Notes under the pieces: model-generated | The model's input: the letters and a program-made list of their open reading frames with translations, nothing else | Database searches by the model: none | Told to the model about the DNA's origin: nothing | In this document: positions 36,024 through 45,038 of the stretch, piece by piece | Numbering within the stretch: position 1 is the stretch's first letter | Layout: every line of letters starts with the position of its first letter | Position numbers and translations under genes: made by a program | NCBI GenBank assembly: GCA_965651935.1 | Contig: CBFGTC010000004.1 | Location: forward strand, 68,259-132,258 | DNA from: JAFEDN01 sp965651935 | Lineage (GTDB): Bacteria > Pseudomonadota > Gammaproteobacteria > Coxiellales > Coxiellaceae | DNA: 64,000 nt | Direction of reading: 5' to 3'

Positions 36024-36754
36024 GCGTGACAAAATCCTCTCGGATAATGACTTTTTATATCAATCGCTACGATCCAGAAACCTCACAACCCATGCATTTA
36101 CAAGAATATCAATTAGATATTTCCACCATTAAAGGCGCGATGTTACTCAATGCCTTGGAAGCCATTCGTGAAAATCAAGACCCCACATTGGCTTTTCGCC
36201 GTTCTTGCGCCGAAGGAGTGTGTGGCTCTGACGGCATGAACATCAACGGTAAAAACGGCTTGGCTTGCAAAACTAAACTACATAATTTACCGGATAAAGT
36301 CGTTATACAACCCCTGACCGGTTTCCCCGTGGTCCGTGATTTAATTGTCGACATGAGTCAATTTTTCGATCAATACGAACGCGCCAAACCTTATTTACAG
36401 AATAAAAATCCGCCTCCAGCAACAGAACGTTTGCAATCTCCCACGGAACGCGCCAAATTAGACGGGTTGTATGAATGCATTCTTTGCGCTTGCTGCACCA
36501 GTTCCTGTCCCTCGTATTGGTGGAATCCGGATAAATTTTTGGGGCCGGCTGCTTTGTTGGGCGCTTACCGATTTATTGCCGACAGCAGAGATACTGAAAC
36601 CCAAGACAGATTAGAAGATTTAAAAGGTCCCTATAAGGCATTTCGCTGTCGCACAATTATGAATTGTGCAGATGTATGTCCCAAGGGCCTTAATCCTGCT
36701 GAAGCCATAGCTAAAATACGCCGGGAAATGTTGCACCATCATCCTACAGAGTAG
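36020..36754 (+). CDS. sdhB: Succinate dehydrogenase iron-sulfur subunit
   Basis: Electron-transfer subunit with three clusters. 244 residues. The [2Fe-2S] ligands are in RSCAEGVCGSDGMNINGKN and ACKT, the [4Fe-4S] set in CILCACCTSSCP, and the [3Fe-4S] set in CRTIMNCADVCPKGLNP. SYWWNPDKFLGPA is typical. ATGA overlap with sdhA; sucA follows after 14 bases. Confidence 0.98.
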   Translation: MSVTKSSRIMTFYINRYDPETSQPMHLQEYQLDISTIKGAMLLNALEAIRENQDPTLAFRRSCAEGVCGSDGMNINGKNGLACKTKLHNLPDKVVIQPLTGFPVVRDLIVDMSQFFDQYERAKPYLQNKNPPPATERLQSPTERAKLDGLYECILCACCTSSCPSYWWNPDKFLGPAALLGAYRFIADSRDTETQDRLEDLKGPYKAFRCRTIMNCADVCPKGLNPAEAIAKIRREMLHHHPTE

Positions 36755-36768
36755 AAAGGTAAATTATC

Positions 36769-39564
36769 ATGTCAAAGTCTTATTCGTATTTATCAGGCGC
36801 TAACGCGGAATATATTGAACATTTGTTTCAGCAATATTTGCAAAATCCCCATACCATTGATAGCGAATGGCGTAATTATTTTAGCTCCTTGGAGTCAGGC
36901 GAATCACCTTTGAATGCTTCTGAAAGAATTTCTCATCGAGAAATACAAGAACAATTCCGTCAATTGGCGCGACAGCCTAAAACCGCCAGTGTGGCGGCTA
37001 CAGCCATGCCACAGCAAGAAGCAGTAGATCAATTGATAATCGCTTATCGCCGATTTGGGCATTTGAATGCCAAAGTAAATCCATTGGGATATGAAGAACC
37101 TATTGACCCTCGATTGGAATTATCCTATTACCAACTTGGCTCCGCGCAAATGGAACAATTTTTTTTAACTCGCAATCTTTTACCGCAGCCCAAAGCCACC
37201 TTAAAAGAAATTTATCAAACCTTGCGCCAGGTCTATTGCGGAACAATCGGAATTGAATATACTCGCATTAGCGACGAAGAAGAGCGGGCCTGGTTGCGTG
37301 AATATATGGAAAAACGGTTGCCTAATTTGAGCTTTGACGCCGCAACCAAACGCAGCATTTTACAAAAACTTAATGCAGCAGATGGCTTGGAAAAATATTT
37401 AGAGCGAAAATACACCGCTCAAAAGCGTTTTTCTATTGAAGGTGCAGACGCACTTATCCCCATGCTGGATGAGCTTGCCAAGCGTGCTTGCGCTTCCGGA
37501 GTACGTGAAATTGTAATCGGTATGGCGCACCGTGGCCGTCTCAATGTGTTGCTCAATACTATGGGTCAGGCTCCTTACGAGTTATTCCAGGAATTTGAAG
37601 GCACTAAAGATTATGGGATGACAACCGGAGATGTAAAATACCATAACGGTTATTCTGGAAATATGAAAACCGATTCGGGATATATCCACCTATCATTAAT
37701 GGTCAATCCATCCCATTTAGAATTTGTGAATCCAGTTGTCATGGGATCGGTGCGCACACGTCAGGAACGTCAATCCGTTTCCAGCGCAGCTGATCAAGAT
37801 TATGCGATGGCAGTCATGATCCACGGCGATGCTTCCTTTATTGGCCAAGGTATCACTCAAGAAACTTTAAGCATGTCCAACACTCGCGGTTATACCGTGG
37901 GAGGGTCGATTCATATCATCGCCAATAATCAAGTCGGATTTACTACCAGCGATATTCGCGATAGCCGTTCTTCTCGATACTGTTCAGATGCAGCGAAAAT
38001 GATTGATATGCCCATTCTCCACGTCAATGGCGATGACGTTGAGGCAGCGGTTAAAGCGGTCCAACTTGCCGTGGATTACCGAGTAAAATTTCATAAAGAC
38101 GTTCTGATTGATTTGGTCTGCTATCGTCGCCACGGCCATAATGAAGCTGATGAACCCCGCGCCACCCAACCGCGGATGTATTCCATTATTGATCAACACC
38201 CAGTACCACGTCTGGTCTATGCCGAAAAATTGATTAAAGAAGAGATTATTAAACCCGAAAAAATTAATCAAATGTGGGAAAACTATCGCATACAATTGGA
38301 CGAAGGGCATATCGTCGCTCCTGTCGAGCAAGACAATTTTAAAGAACGATTACCGATTCCAAACTGGTCACCTTTCATTAATCGTAGTTGGACTACTCAA
38401 GTCGATACTACCGTTCCGAAAGCACGTTTGATGGAGCTAGGCAAAAAATGCGTGCAATTGCCCGAGGGTTTTAAATTACAACGCAATGTTCAAATGTTGA
38501 TGCAATCACGTGAAAAAATGGCGGCTGGAGAATTGCCACTCGATTGGGGCTTTGCAGAGACTTTAGCTTATGCTTCGTTATTAACGGAAGATTATCGTAT
38601 TCGTTTCTCAGGCGAAGATTGCCGCCGGGGGACCTTCTTTCATCGCCATGCCGCGGTGTTTGATCAGGAAACCGGTGAAGCGTTTGTGCCTTTAGCTCAT
38701 TTAGCCTCCAATCAAGCAAGTTTTGATATTTACGACTCACTATTGTCTGAAGCGGGAGTGATCGGTTTTGAATACGGTTACGCCATTGCCAACCCCAATG
38801 CTTTAGTTATTTGGGAAGCGCAATACGGCGATTTCGTCAATGTCGCTCAAGTTTTTATTGATCAATTTTTAAGCTCTGCTTGGCAAAAATGGAATCGACT
38901 TTGCGGTTTAGTATTACTATTGCCTCATGGTCAGCAAGGCGAAGGCCCCGAACACACCTCGGCTCGTTTGGAGCGTTTTCTGCAATTATGTGCCCAGGAG
39001 AACATGCAAGTGGTCGTGCCCAGTACCCCGGCGCAAATATTCCATATGCTGCGTCGTCAATTATTGCGACCCTATCGTACACCATTGATCGTGATGAGTC
39101 CTAAAAGTTTATTACGTCATAAACTAGCCGTGTCAACTTTCGATGAATTAGCCAATGAACAACTAAAATTAGTGATACCTGAAATTGATCCCATTGCCGC
39201 AAATAAGGTGCGGAAAGTGATACTATGTTCAGGAAAAATATATTATGAGCTGTTAGAAAAGCGCCGCGAGCAAAAACAAGAAGATATCGCCATCATTCGT
39301 CTAGAGCAGCTTTATCCTTTTCCAGAACATGAACTCCGAGAAGCGCTGCAAGTTTATGCTCATGTAAAATCCGTGGTCTGGTGCCAAGAAGAGCCCAAAA
39401 ATCAAGGCGCTTGGTATATTATGTACGATCGTTTTCTTACCTGTTTGCCAAAAAAGGCTGAGTTGATTTATGCAGGGCGTGAGCCCATGGCGGCGCCTTC
39501 CGGCGGTTATTCGGCATTACATAAAAAACAACAAGCGGCTTTGATTAAAGACGCTTTAAGTTAA
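36769..39564 (+). CDS. sucA: 2-Oxoglutarate dehydrogenase E1 component
   Basis: Thiamine-diphosphate decarboxylase of the 2-oxoglutarate dehydrogenase complex. 931 residues (E. coli 933). The N-terminal segment has the E2-interaction region (YLSGANAEYIEHLFQQYLQ); the active-site portion contains GMAHRGRLNVLLNTMG, MIHGDASFIGQG, NNQVGFTTS and YRRHGHNEADEP. The C-terminal part has LLPHGQQGEGPEHTSARLER. Ribosome site GAAAGG. sucB follows after 21 bases. Confidence 0.98.
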   Translation: MSKSYSYLSGANAEYIEHLFQQYLQNPHTIDSEWRNYFSSLESGESPLNASERISHREIQEQFRQLARQPKTASVAATAMPQQEAVDQLIIAYRRFGHLNAKVNPLGYEEPIDPRLELSYYQLGSAQMEQFFLTRNLLPQPKATLKEIYQTLRQVYCGTIGIEYTRISDEEERAWLREYMEKRLPNLSFDAATKRSILQKLNAADGLEKYLERKYTAQKRFSIEGADALIPMLDELAKRACASGVREIVIGMAHRGRLNVLLNTMGQAPYELFQEFEGTKDYGMTTGDVKYHNGYSGNMKTDSGYIHLSLMVNPSHLEFVNPVVMGSVRTRQERQSVSSAADQDYAMAVMIHGDASFIGQGITQETLSMSNTRGYTVGGSIHIIANNQVGFTTSDIRDSRSSRYCSDAAKMIDMPILHVNGDDVEAAVKAVQLAVDYRVKFHKDVLIDLVCYRRHGHNEADEPRATQPRMYSIIDQHPVPRLVYAEKLIKEEIIKPEKINQMWENYRIQLDEGHIVAPVEQDNFKERLPIPNWSPFINRSWTTQVDTTVPKARLMELGKKCVQLPEGFKLQRNVQMLMQSREKMAAGELPLDWGFAETLAYASLLTEDYRIRFSGEDCRRGTFFHRHAAVFDQETGEAFVPLAHLASNQASFDIYDSLLSEAGVIGFEYGYAIANPNALVIWEAQYGDFVNVAQVFIDQFLSSAWQKWNRLCGLVLLLPHGQQGEGPEHTSARLERFLQLCAQENMQVVVPSTPAQIFHMLRRQLLRPYRTPLIVMSPKSLLRHKLAVSTFDELANEQLKLVIPEIDPIAANKVRKVILCSGKIYYELLEKRREQKQEDIAIIRLEQLYPFPEHELREALQVYAHVKSVVWCQEEPKNQGAWYIMYDRFLTCLPKKAELIYAGREPMAAPSGGYSALHKKQQAALIKDALS

Positions 39565-39585
39565 TTCATAGTGAGGGGATAAATC

Positions 39586-40830
39586 ATGGCAATTGAAATA
39601 AAAGTTCCGGTATTGCCGGAATCTGTCGCCGACGCTACAGTAGCGAAATGGTATAAAAAACCCGGAGAATCAGTGAAACTGGATGAACAATTGGTAGACT
39701 TGGAAACCGATAAAGTCATGATTGAAGTCCCGGCGCCAGCCAATGGGGTCTTAACCAGCATTGTTATCTCAGAAGGCCAAACAGTCAAAGCCGGCACGTT
39801 ATTAGGAATTTTGACTCAAGATGATGCAACAGGCAAAGCTTCCGCTAAAGCGGAAGATAAACCCAAGGTGGAAAAATCCACTGCTAAACCGGTAGAAACA
39901 CAGTCCGCCGCTGCAAAAAAAGCACCAGAAAGTGATGCTACTGCGGATTTAAGTCCCGCTGTTCGGCGGATGATTGCCGAACACAACGTGGATATCAGCC
40001 AAATTAAAGCTTCGGGCAAGGACGGGCGTTTAACTAAAGAAGACGTGGAAAAACATTTGCAAGAGACCAGTGGAGAAACCTCAACCGCAAGGCAAACTCA
40101 AGCTGCCCCTGTCACTATCGGAGCGGAGCGTGGCGAAAAACGCGTGCCTATGACGCGCTTACGGGCGCGTATTGCAGAGCGCTTAGTGCAATCCCAACAT
40201 CAAGCCGCCATGTTGACCACTTTTAACGAAATCAATATGCAACCGGTCATGGATTTGCGAAAAACTTACCAAGAGCGGTTTGAGAAAACTCATCAAGTCC
40301 GTTTAGGATTTATGTCATTTTTTGTAAAAGCGGTGGTTGAAGCATTAAAGCGTTTCCCTATCATCAACGCTTCTATCGAGGGCACCGATATTATCTATCA
40401 TAATTATTTTGATATAGGCATTGCTATCGGCGGTGGGCCTAGAGGATTAGTTGTGCCAATTATTCGTAATGCGGATTTATTAAGCATGGCCGATATTGAA
40501 AAAAGTATTCATGATTATGCCGATAAAGTGAAGAATAATAAACTGACTATGGAAGACATGAGCGGTGGTACTTTCACCATCACCAATGGTGGGGTTTACG
40601 GCTCTATGTTATCTACTCCCATCATTAACCCACCTCAAAGTGCTATTTTAGGGATGCATAAAATTGCAGAGAGAGCTGTGGTGGAGAAGGGACAAATAGT
40701 GGTAAGGCCAGTTATGTTTGTCGCCATGTCCTATGATCATCGGATTATCGATGGTACCGACTCGGTACAATTTTTAGTAACGATTAAAGAATTATTAGAA
40801 GACCCAGCGCGTTTAGTGCTGCAAATTTAA
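39586..40830 (+). CDS. sucB: Dihydrolipoamide succinyltransferase, 2-oxoglutarate dehydrogenase E2
   Basis: 414 residues (E. coli 405). One lipoyl domain with lipoyl lysine K43 (DLETDKVMIEV), a charged Ala/Lys linker, an E3-binding domain (LSPAVRRMIAEHNVDISQIK), and a catalytic domain ending SYDHRIIDGTDSVQF with the active HxxxD. TFTITNGGVYGS is diagnostic for SucB rather than AceF. Ribosome site GTGAGGGG. Partner of SucA and Lpd. Confidence 0.97.
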   Translation: MAIEIKVPVLPESVADATVAKWYKKPGESVKLDEQLVDLETDKVMIEVPAPANGVLTSIVISEGQTVKAGTLLGILTQDDATGKASAKAEDKPKVEKSTAKPVETQSAAAKKAPESDATADLSPAVRRMIAEHNVDISQIKASGKDGRLTKEDVEKHLQETSGETSTARQTQAAPVTIGAERGEKRVPMTRLRARIAERLVQSQHQAAMLTTFNEINMQPVMDLRKTYQERFEKTHQVRLGFMSFFVKAVVEALKRFPIINASIEGTDIIYHNYFDIGIAIGGGPRGLVVPIIRNADLLSMADIEKSIHDYADKVKNNKLTMEDMSGGTFTITNGGVYGSMLSTPIINPPQSAILGMHKIAERAVVEKGQIVVRPVMFVAMSYDHRIIDGTDSVQFLVTIKELLEDPARLVLQI

Positions 40831-40843
40831 CGAGATTAAACCT

Positions 40844-42007
40844 ATGAATTTACACGAATATCAAGCCAAACAACTTTTAAAACAATATAGTGTGCCAGTA
40901 CCTGCTGGTGAAGTCATTAGAAATGTGGAAAGCGCAGTCAAAGCGGCTGCCCATATTGGCGGGAACCGTTGGGTAGTTAAAGCCCAAGTTCATGCTGGAG
41001 GACGTGGCAAAGCCGGCGGCGTCAAAATTGTGGATAACGAAACTGACTTGCAAACGGCAGTAAAAGCTTTACTTGGAACACGCTTAGTGACTTATCAAAC
41101 AGATTCTCAGGGCCAACCAGTCAATCAAATTTTGATTGAACAGCCTTCGGAAATTCAACGTGAATTATACTTAGGAGCTGTAATTGACCGTTCTTCTCAA
41201 AAAATTGTGTTCATGGCCTCTACCGAAGGGGGAATGGAAATCGAACAAGTTGCCAAAAATTCTCCCGAAAAAATTCTTACGGTCATTGTGAATCCCACTT
41301 TGGGTTTATTGCCCTATCAGTGTCGGGAATTATTTCTGGGATTGAATTTAAATACTGCGCAAATGAATGCCTTTACAGATTTATTAATGAATCTGTATAA
41401 AATGTTTGTCGAATTGGATTTAAGTCTTTTAGAAATTAACCCCTTGGTGTTGACTAAAACTGGCGCTTTAATTTGTTTGGACGGTAAAATTAACATTGAT
41501 GAAAACGCCTTGTACCGCCAACCTTTATTACAAGAGATGCGAGATCCCACTCAGGAAGACGAACGTGAAAATCGGGCTCAGCAATGGAATTTAAATTACA
41601 TTGCTTTAGACGGCGACATTGGCTGCATGGTTAATGGCGCCGGCCTGGCCATGGCGACCATGGATTTAATTAAACTCAATGGTGGTAAACCGGCCAACTT
41701 TTTAGATGTAGGTGGCGGAGCAACCGAAGAGCGCGTGAGGGAAGCATTTAAAATTATTATTTCCGACAAAAACGTGAAAGGAATTTTTGTCAACATATTT
41801 GGCGGCATTGTCCGTTGTGATTTAATTGCAGATGGAATTATCAGTGCCGTTGCTGAAGTGGGCGTTAAAGTCCCGGTAGTAGTGAGATTAGAAGGCAATC
41901 GCGCTGATTTAGGCGCTCAAAAATTAGCAGAAAGTGGGTTGAATATTGTCGCCATCCAAGGCTTCGCAGAAGCTGCTAAAAAAATTGTCCAACTAACCGG
42001 CGTATAA
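40844..42007 (+). CDS. sucC: Succinyl-CoA synthetase beta subunit
   Basis: ATP-grasp subunit that makes ATP or GTP from succinyl-CoA. 387 residues, full length. NLHEYQAKQLLKQYSVPVP at the N-terminus, KAQVHAGGRGKAGGVK for nucleotide binding, LEINPLVLT, and the ligase domain NFLDVGGGATEERV and FVNIFGGIVRCDLIADG. Sits 13 bases after sucB and 15 before sucD. Confidence 0.98.
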   Translation: MNLHEYQAKQLLKQYSVPVPAGEVIRNVESAVKAAAHIGGNRWVVKAQVHAGGRGKAGGVKIVDNETDLQTAVKALLGTRLVTYQTDSQGQPVNQILIEQPSEIQRELYLGAVIDRSSQKIVFMASTEGGMEIEQVAKNSPEKILTVIVNPTLGLLPYQCRELFLGLNLNTAQMNAFTDLLMNLYKMFVELDLSLLEINPLVLTKTGALICLDGKINIDENALYRQPLLQEMRDPTQEDERENRAQQWNLNYIALDGDIGCMVNGAGLAMATMDLIKLNGGKPANFLDVGGGATEERVREAFKIIISDKNVKGIFVNIFGGIVRCDLIADGIISAVAEVGVKVPVVVRLEGNRADLGAQKLAESGLNIVAIQGFAEAAKKIVQLTGV

Positions 42008-42022
42008 AGAAGGTATTAAGAT

Positions 42023-42892
42023 ATGAGCATATTAATCGATAAAAACACCAAAGTGATTTGCCAGGGCTTTACTGGAAAACAAGGCACATTTCATTCCGAG
42101 CAAGCTATTGCTTATGGCACTCAAATGGTTGGAGGGGTAACACCGGGAAAAGGCGGTGAGAAACATTTAAATTTACCTGTGTTTAACACGGTGCGTGAAG
42201 CAGTTGAAGCAACTCAAGCCGATGCCAGTGTGATTTATGTTCCAGCGCCCTATTGTAAAGATTCCATCGTGGAAGCAGTGGAAGCAGGAATTAAATTAAT
42301 CGTCTGTATCACCGAAGGCATTCCTGTCCAAGATATGCTCTTAGTGAAAAATTTTATAAAAGATACACAATCGCGTCTCATTGGGCCAAATTGCCCTGGG
42401 ATCATTACCCCCGGAGCGTGCAAAATTGGAATTATGCCGGGTCATATTCACCAGCCTGGTAGGGTAGGGATAGTCTCTCGTTCAGGCACATTAACCTATG
42501 AGGCGGTCAGTCAAACTACTGCTTTGGGCTTAGGTCAAAGCACCTGCGTTGGGATTGGCGGTGATCCAATTCCAGGAATGAATTTTATTGATGTTTTATC
42601 TTTATTTGAACAAGACCCCCAAACGGAAGCCATCGTAATGGTGGGAGAAATTGGCGGCAGTGCTGAAGAGGAAGCGGCTGATTTTATTAAACAATTTGTA
42701 TCTAAACCCGTCGTTTCTTACATCGCGGGGGTAACCGCTCCTCCGGGTAAACGCATGGGACATGCCGGAGCGATTATTGCTGGAGGCAAAGGCACAGCGG
42801 CGGAAAAATTTGCCGCTTTAGAAGCCGCTGGGGTTCGAACCGTGAAATCACCAGCAGAAATCGGTCAAGCCATTGCTTCCGTATTAAAATAA
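42023..42892 (+). CDS. sucD: Succinyl-CoA synthetase alpha subunit
   Basis: CoA-binding, phospho-histidine subunit. 289 residues. ICQGFTGKQGTFHSEQAIAYG binds CoA; GRVGIVSRSGTLTYEAV and the phosphorylated His in RMGHAGAIIAGGKGTA are complete. Last gene of the eight-gene sdh-suc cluster. Ribosome site GAAGG. Confidence 0.98.
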   Translation: MSILIDKNTKVICQGFTGKQGTFHSEQAIAYGTQMVGGVTPGKGGEKHLNLPVFNTVREAVEATQADASVIYVPAPYCKDSIVEAVEAGIKLIVCITEGIPVQDMLLVKNFIKDTQSRLIGPNCPGIITPGACKIGIMPGHIHQPGRVGIVSRSGTLTYEAVSQTTALGLGQSTCVGIGGDPIPGMNFIDVLSLFEQDPQTEAIVMVGEIGGSAEEEAADFIKQFVSKPVVSYIAGVTAPPGKRMGHAGAIIAGGKGTAAEKFAALEAAGVRTVKSPAEIGQAIASVLK

Positions 42893-42902
42893 ATTCCGGG
42901 AA

Positions 42903-42940
42903 CTGTGATTCACTAACTGATGGCGCCGCGTGAATCACAG
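42903..42940. terminator. Inverted repeat at the convergent end of the suc cluster
   Basis: CTGTGATTCAC (42903-42913) and GTGAATCACAG (42930-42940) are perfect 11-bp inverted repeats around a 16-base loop. The structure spans the stop codon and last codons of the convergent gene at 42913 and begins 11 bases after the sucD stop, so it could end transcription from both sides. There is no long T-run. Confidence 0.45.
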
Positions 42941-44337
42941 GCATTGAGATTGCTGTGTTTTACACAATTTTCATATTTTTTAGTGTTTAAGCAGGCAGTC
43001 GCACACCAGTAATAATTCCATTTCCCATGGATAATGGGCTGACTCAAAGTATTTACTCCATAAAATCGAATATAATTAGAGCTATACGAACTATTTTTAT
43101 TAGCTGTGATTTTTTTATAACCCGTAAACAAACCGTCATCTGGCGTATAAATGGAAGAAAATTGATATTCTTTTTCCCAGTCTTTCGATCCTTTATTATC
43201 ACGAAGATTTAAATAATAAGTACCAAAATCATGGATCTCAAAATTATTATTTTTATATGAATAAATTTTATATGAAGGATTATTGCCAAAAATGGGTGAT
43301 ATGGAAGCGACAAAAGTATCAACAATAATGTTTCCGGTATTATTATTTAACACCAAAAAACCGTCCATATGAGTATGACCGGAGAGCACTCCTGTTACCG
43401 TAGTATTATATTTTTTAATAATATCGGAAAACGATTTAACATAATTTTGGTCCCAAAAAGGCATCACGACGCCGAAAAAATTTTTAGCAGAAGAATACGC
43501 GTCAATAGCGGGGGGAATATGGTAGAGAATCCAAGTTTTTTCTTGAGCTTTACTAATAGTTTCCAATTGTTGTTGCAGCCATTGCAATTGTTCTTGCGCG
43601 TTTTTATACAGGCCCGGGCCTTGCGCTTTAGTAGAAAACAAAACCGTGTTCAAGACCAAGATATGATCACGGGTACGAGGAATTAAAACATGATAATAAC
43701 CATTATGGGTAAAGGTGTTCATAAACAAATTTCTATTGACTTCATCTCGGAACAAGGGTGCCCATTGTTTGGAAATAACTTGATAAAACGAACCATCAGG
43801 GATAACGCAATAATCATCGTAGGCACAATCTTTACCTTTATAAGAATCATGATTGCCGATCAATGAATAAATAGCCCCGCTGGGTGGCATGACTTGTTGC
43901 AAAGCCGTGGCCATGTATTGCATGGTATTCTGTACAAATTTTTCGAAATGTTCACGATTAGTATCTTGGGTGTATTGCACGTATTTAGTGCGGAAGCGGT
44001 GCGCTAAAAAATCGCCTAAAATAAACAAATTTTGCGGTTTTTGCAGTTCTATTTGCTCTAACAAAGAACGAAAAAGCGTGTAATTTGTATTTTCGCCATT
44101 AAGAGGTAAAACGTTGTGGTTATATTGCGCTAAGATTTGCGGCCATTGTCCTGCATTCGATTTATTAAGCTGCATGGCTAAAGGGCAAGGTTTTTGATTT
44201 TGACAATCCGCTAAAGGATCCAAATGAATATCACTGATTACCATTATTTGATTGACAGTATCATCCGCCTCCAAAGCATGAGCAGAAATGGCTATGCTCA
44301 AAGTGCTTAATAAAATTAACAATAATTTACGAAGCAT
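42913..44337 (-). CDS. Secreted acid-sphingomyelinase-like metallophosphoesterase
   Basis: 474 residues with a signal peptide (about 1-22, ending SAHA). Calcineurin-type dimetal motifs in order: SDIHLDPLADC (D36, H38), LGDFLAH, IGNHDSYKGKDC and GHTHMDGF. The pairing of SDIHLD with cysteines around the GNHD motif, and the overall plan, match the acid sphingomyelinase/SMPDL3 group, common in eukaryotes and in some intracellular bacteria. Likely exported; phosphodiester hydrolysis of sphingomyelin, nucleotide or another ester cannot be told apart from sequence. The C-terminus is Cys-containing (CATACLNTKKYENC). Opposite strand to the suc cluster and divergent from 44400. Confidence 0.85.
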   Translation of the reverse strand: MLRKLLLILLSTLSIAISAHALEADDTVNQIMVISDIHLDPLADCQNQKPCPLAMQLNKSNAGQWPQILAQYNHNVLPLNGENTNYTLFRSLLEQIELQKPQNLFILGDFLAHRFRTKYVQYTQDTNREHFEKFVQNTMQYMATALQQVMPPSGAIYSLIGNHDSYKGKDCAYDDYCVIPDGSFYQVISKQWAPLFRDEVNRNLFMNTFTHNGYYHVLIPRTRDHILVLNTVLFSTKAQGPGLYKNAQEQLQWLQQQLETISKAQEKTWILYHIPPAIDAYSSAKNFFGVVMPFWDQNYVKSFSDIIKKYNTTVTGVLSGHTHMDGFLVLNNNTGNIIVDTFVASISPIFGNNPSYKIYSYKNNNFEIHDFGTYYLNLRDNKGSKDWEKEYQFSSIYTPDDGLFTGYKKITANKNSSYSSNYIRFYGVNTLSQPIIHGKWNYYWCATACLNTKKYENCVKHSNLNACDSRGAIS

Positions 44338-44399
44338 TTTTTCCTCATTTTAATGACGACGATTGACCTACAATTGCCGATTTTAGTATATTCAAGCTT

Positions 44400-45035
44400 A
44401 TGAGTATAGCCGTAAAAACTCCGCCTTTACCACAAGGGGCAAGCGAAGCCCGCGTCAATTATTGGTTTAAGGCCATCCATGAAGTCGTGGCGCGAGGCGA
44501 AGTATTAGTTGAGTTATTAATCCAAGGCAAAGTGGTTCATGTTCAAGCTCAACAAGCTGGAATTTTAGAGCGAATCTTCTTTCAAACAGGCGAATTTGTC
44601 CAGCCGGGTTTTATTTTAGCCTATTTACGCGGCGGTTTACCCGATTTAACCTGGAATGAAGAAGAAGACACTTTGTACTGGAATATTTATCGCTCTGAGC
44701 GTGACGAAAGCAAGGAATATGAATTGCGGCAATTAATTCGCGCTCAAGAAGGCAAACTGGGGAAAGGTTTTGGTAACAGTTTGGCCCTACCTCAAATAAA
44801 GAATAGCAGTCCTGAAGCAGGGGAGGGGTTTGAGTTTGGTCAAGCTCATCAACAACAATTTAAGAACCATCCCGCTTTTAGAAATACTCAACAAATGTCA
44901 GGCGATTTTAAAAATCCGCGTGTGACCACCATTCCCAGCAATGAAGCCGCACAACAAGCTCCACAAAATGCACCTAATTTCGCGCCTTCCCCTCGTTTAG
45001 GTCCAGGAGCGCCTACTTTAAGGCCCATGAAATAA
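44400..45035 (+). CDS. Degenerate biotin/lipoyl-attachment-domain protein
   Basis: 211 residues. Residues 1-78 follow the lipoyl-domain pattern (PPLPQGASEARVNYW, LVELLIQGKVVHVQAQQAG, FFQTGEFVQPGFILAYL). Aligned with SucB, the modified lysine position is Gly43 and a Lys occurs one residue later (K44), so normal lipoylation or biotinylation is doubtful. The rest is Gln/Asn/Pro-rich and probably disordered, with RLGPGAPTLRPMK at the end. Four bases before the ankyrin gene, so probably co-transcribed. No clear ribosome site at ATG 44400. Function unknown. Confidence 0.7.
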   Translation: MSIAVKTPPLPQGASEARVNYWFKAIHEVVARGEVLVELLIQGKVVHVQAQQAGILERIFFQTGEFVQPGFILAYLRGGLPDLTWNEEEDTLYWNIYRSERDESKEYELRQLIRAQEGKLGKGFGNSLALPQIKNSSPEAGEGFEFGQAHQQQFKNHPAFRNTQQMSGDFKNPRVTTIPSNEAAQQAPQNAPNFAPSPRLGPGAPTLRPMK

Positions 45036-45038
45036 TTT

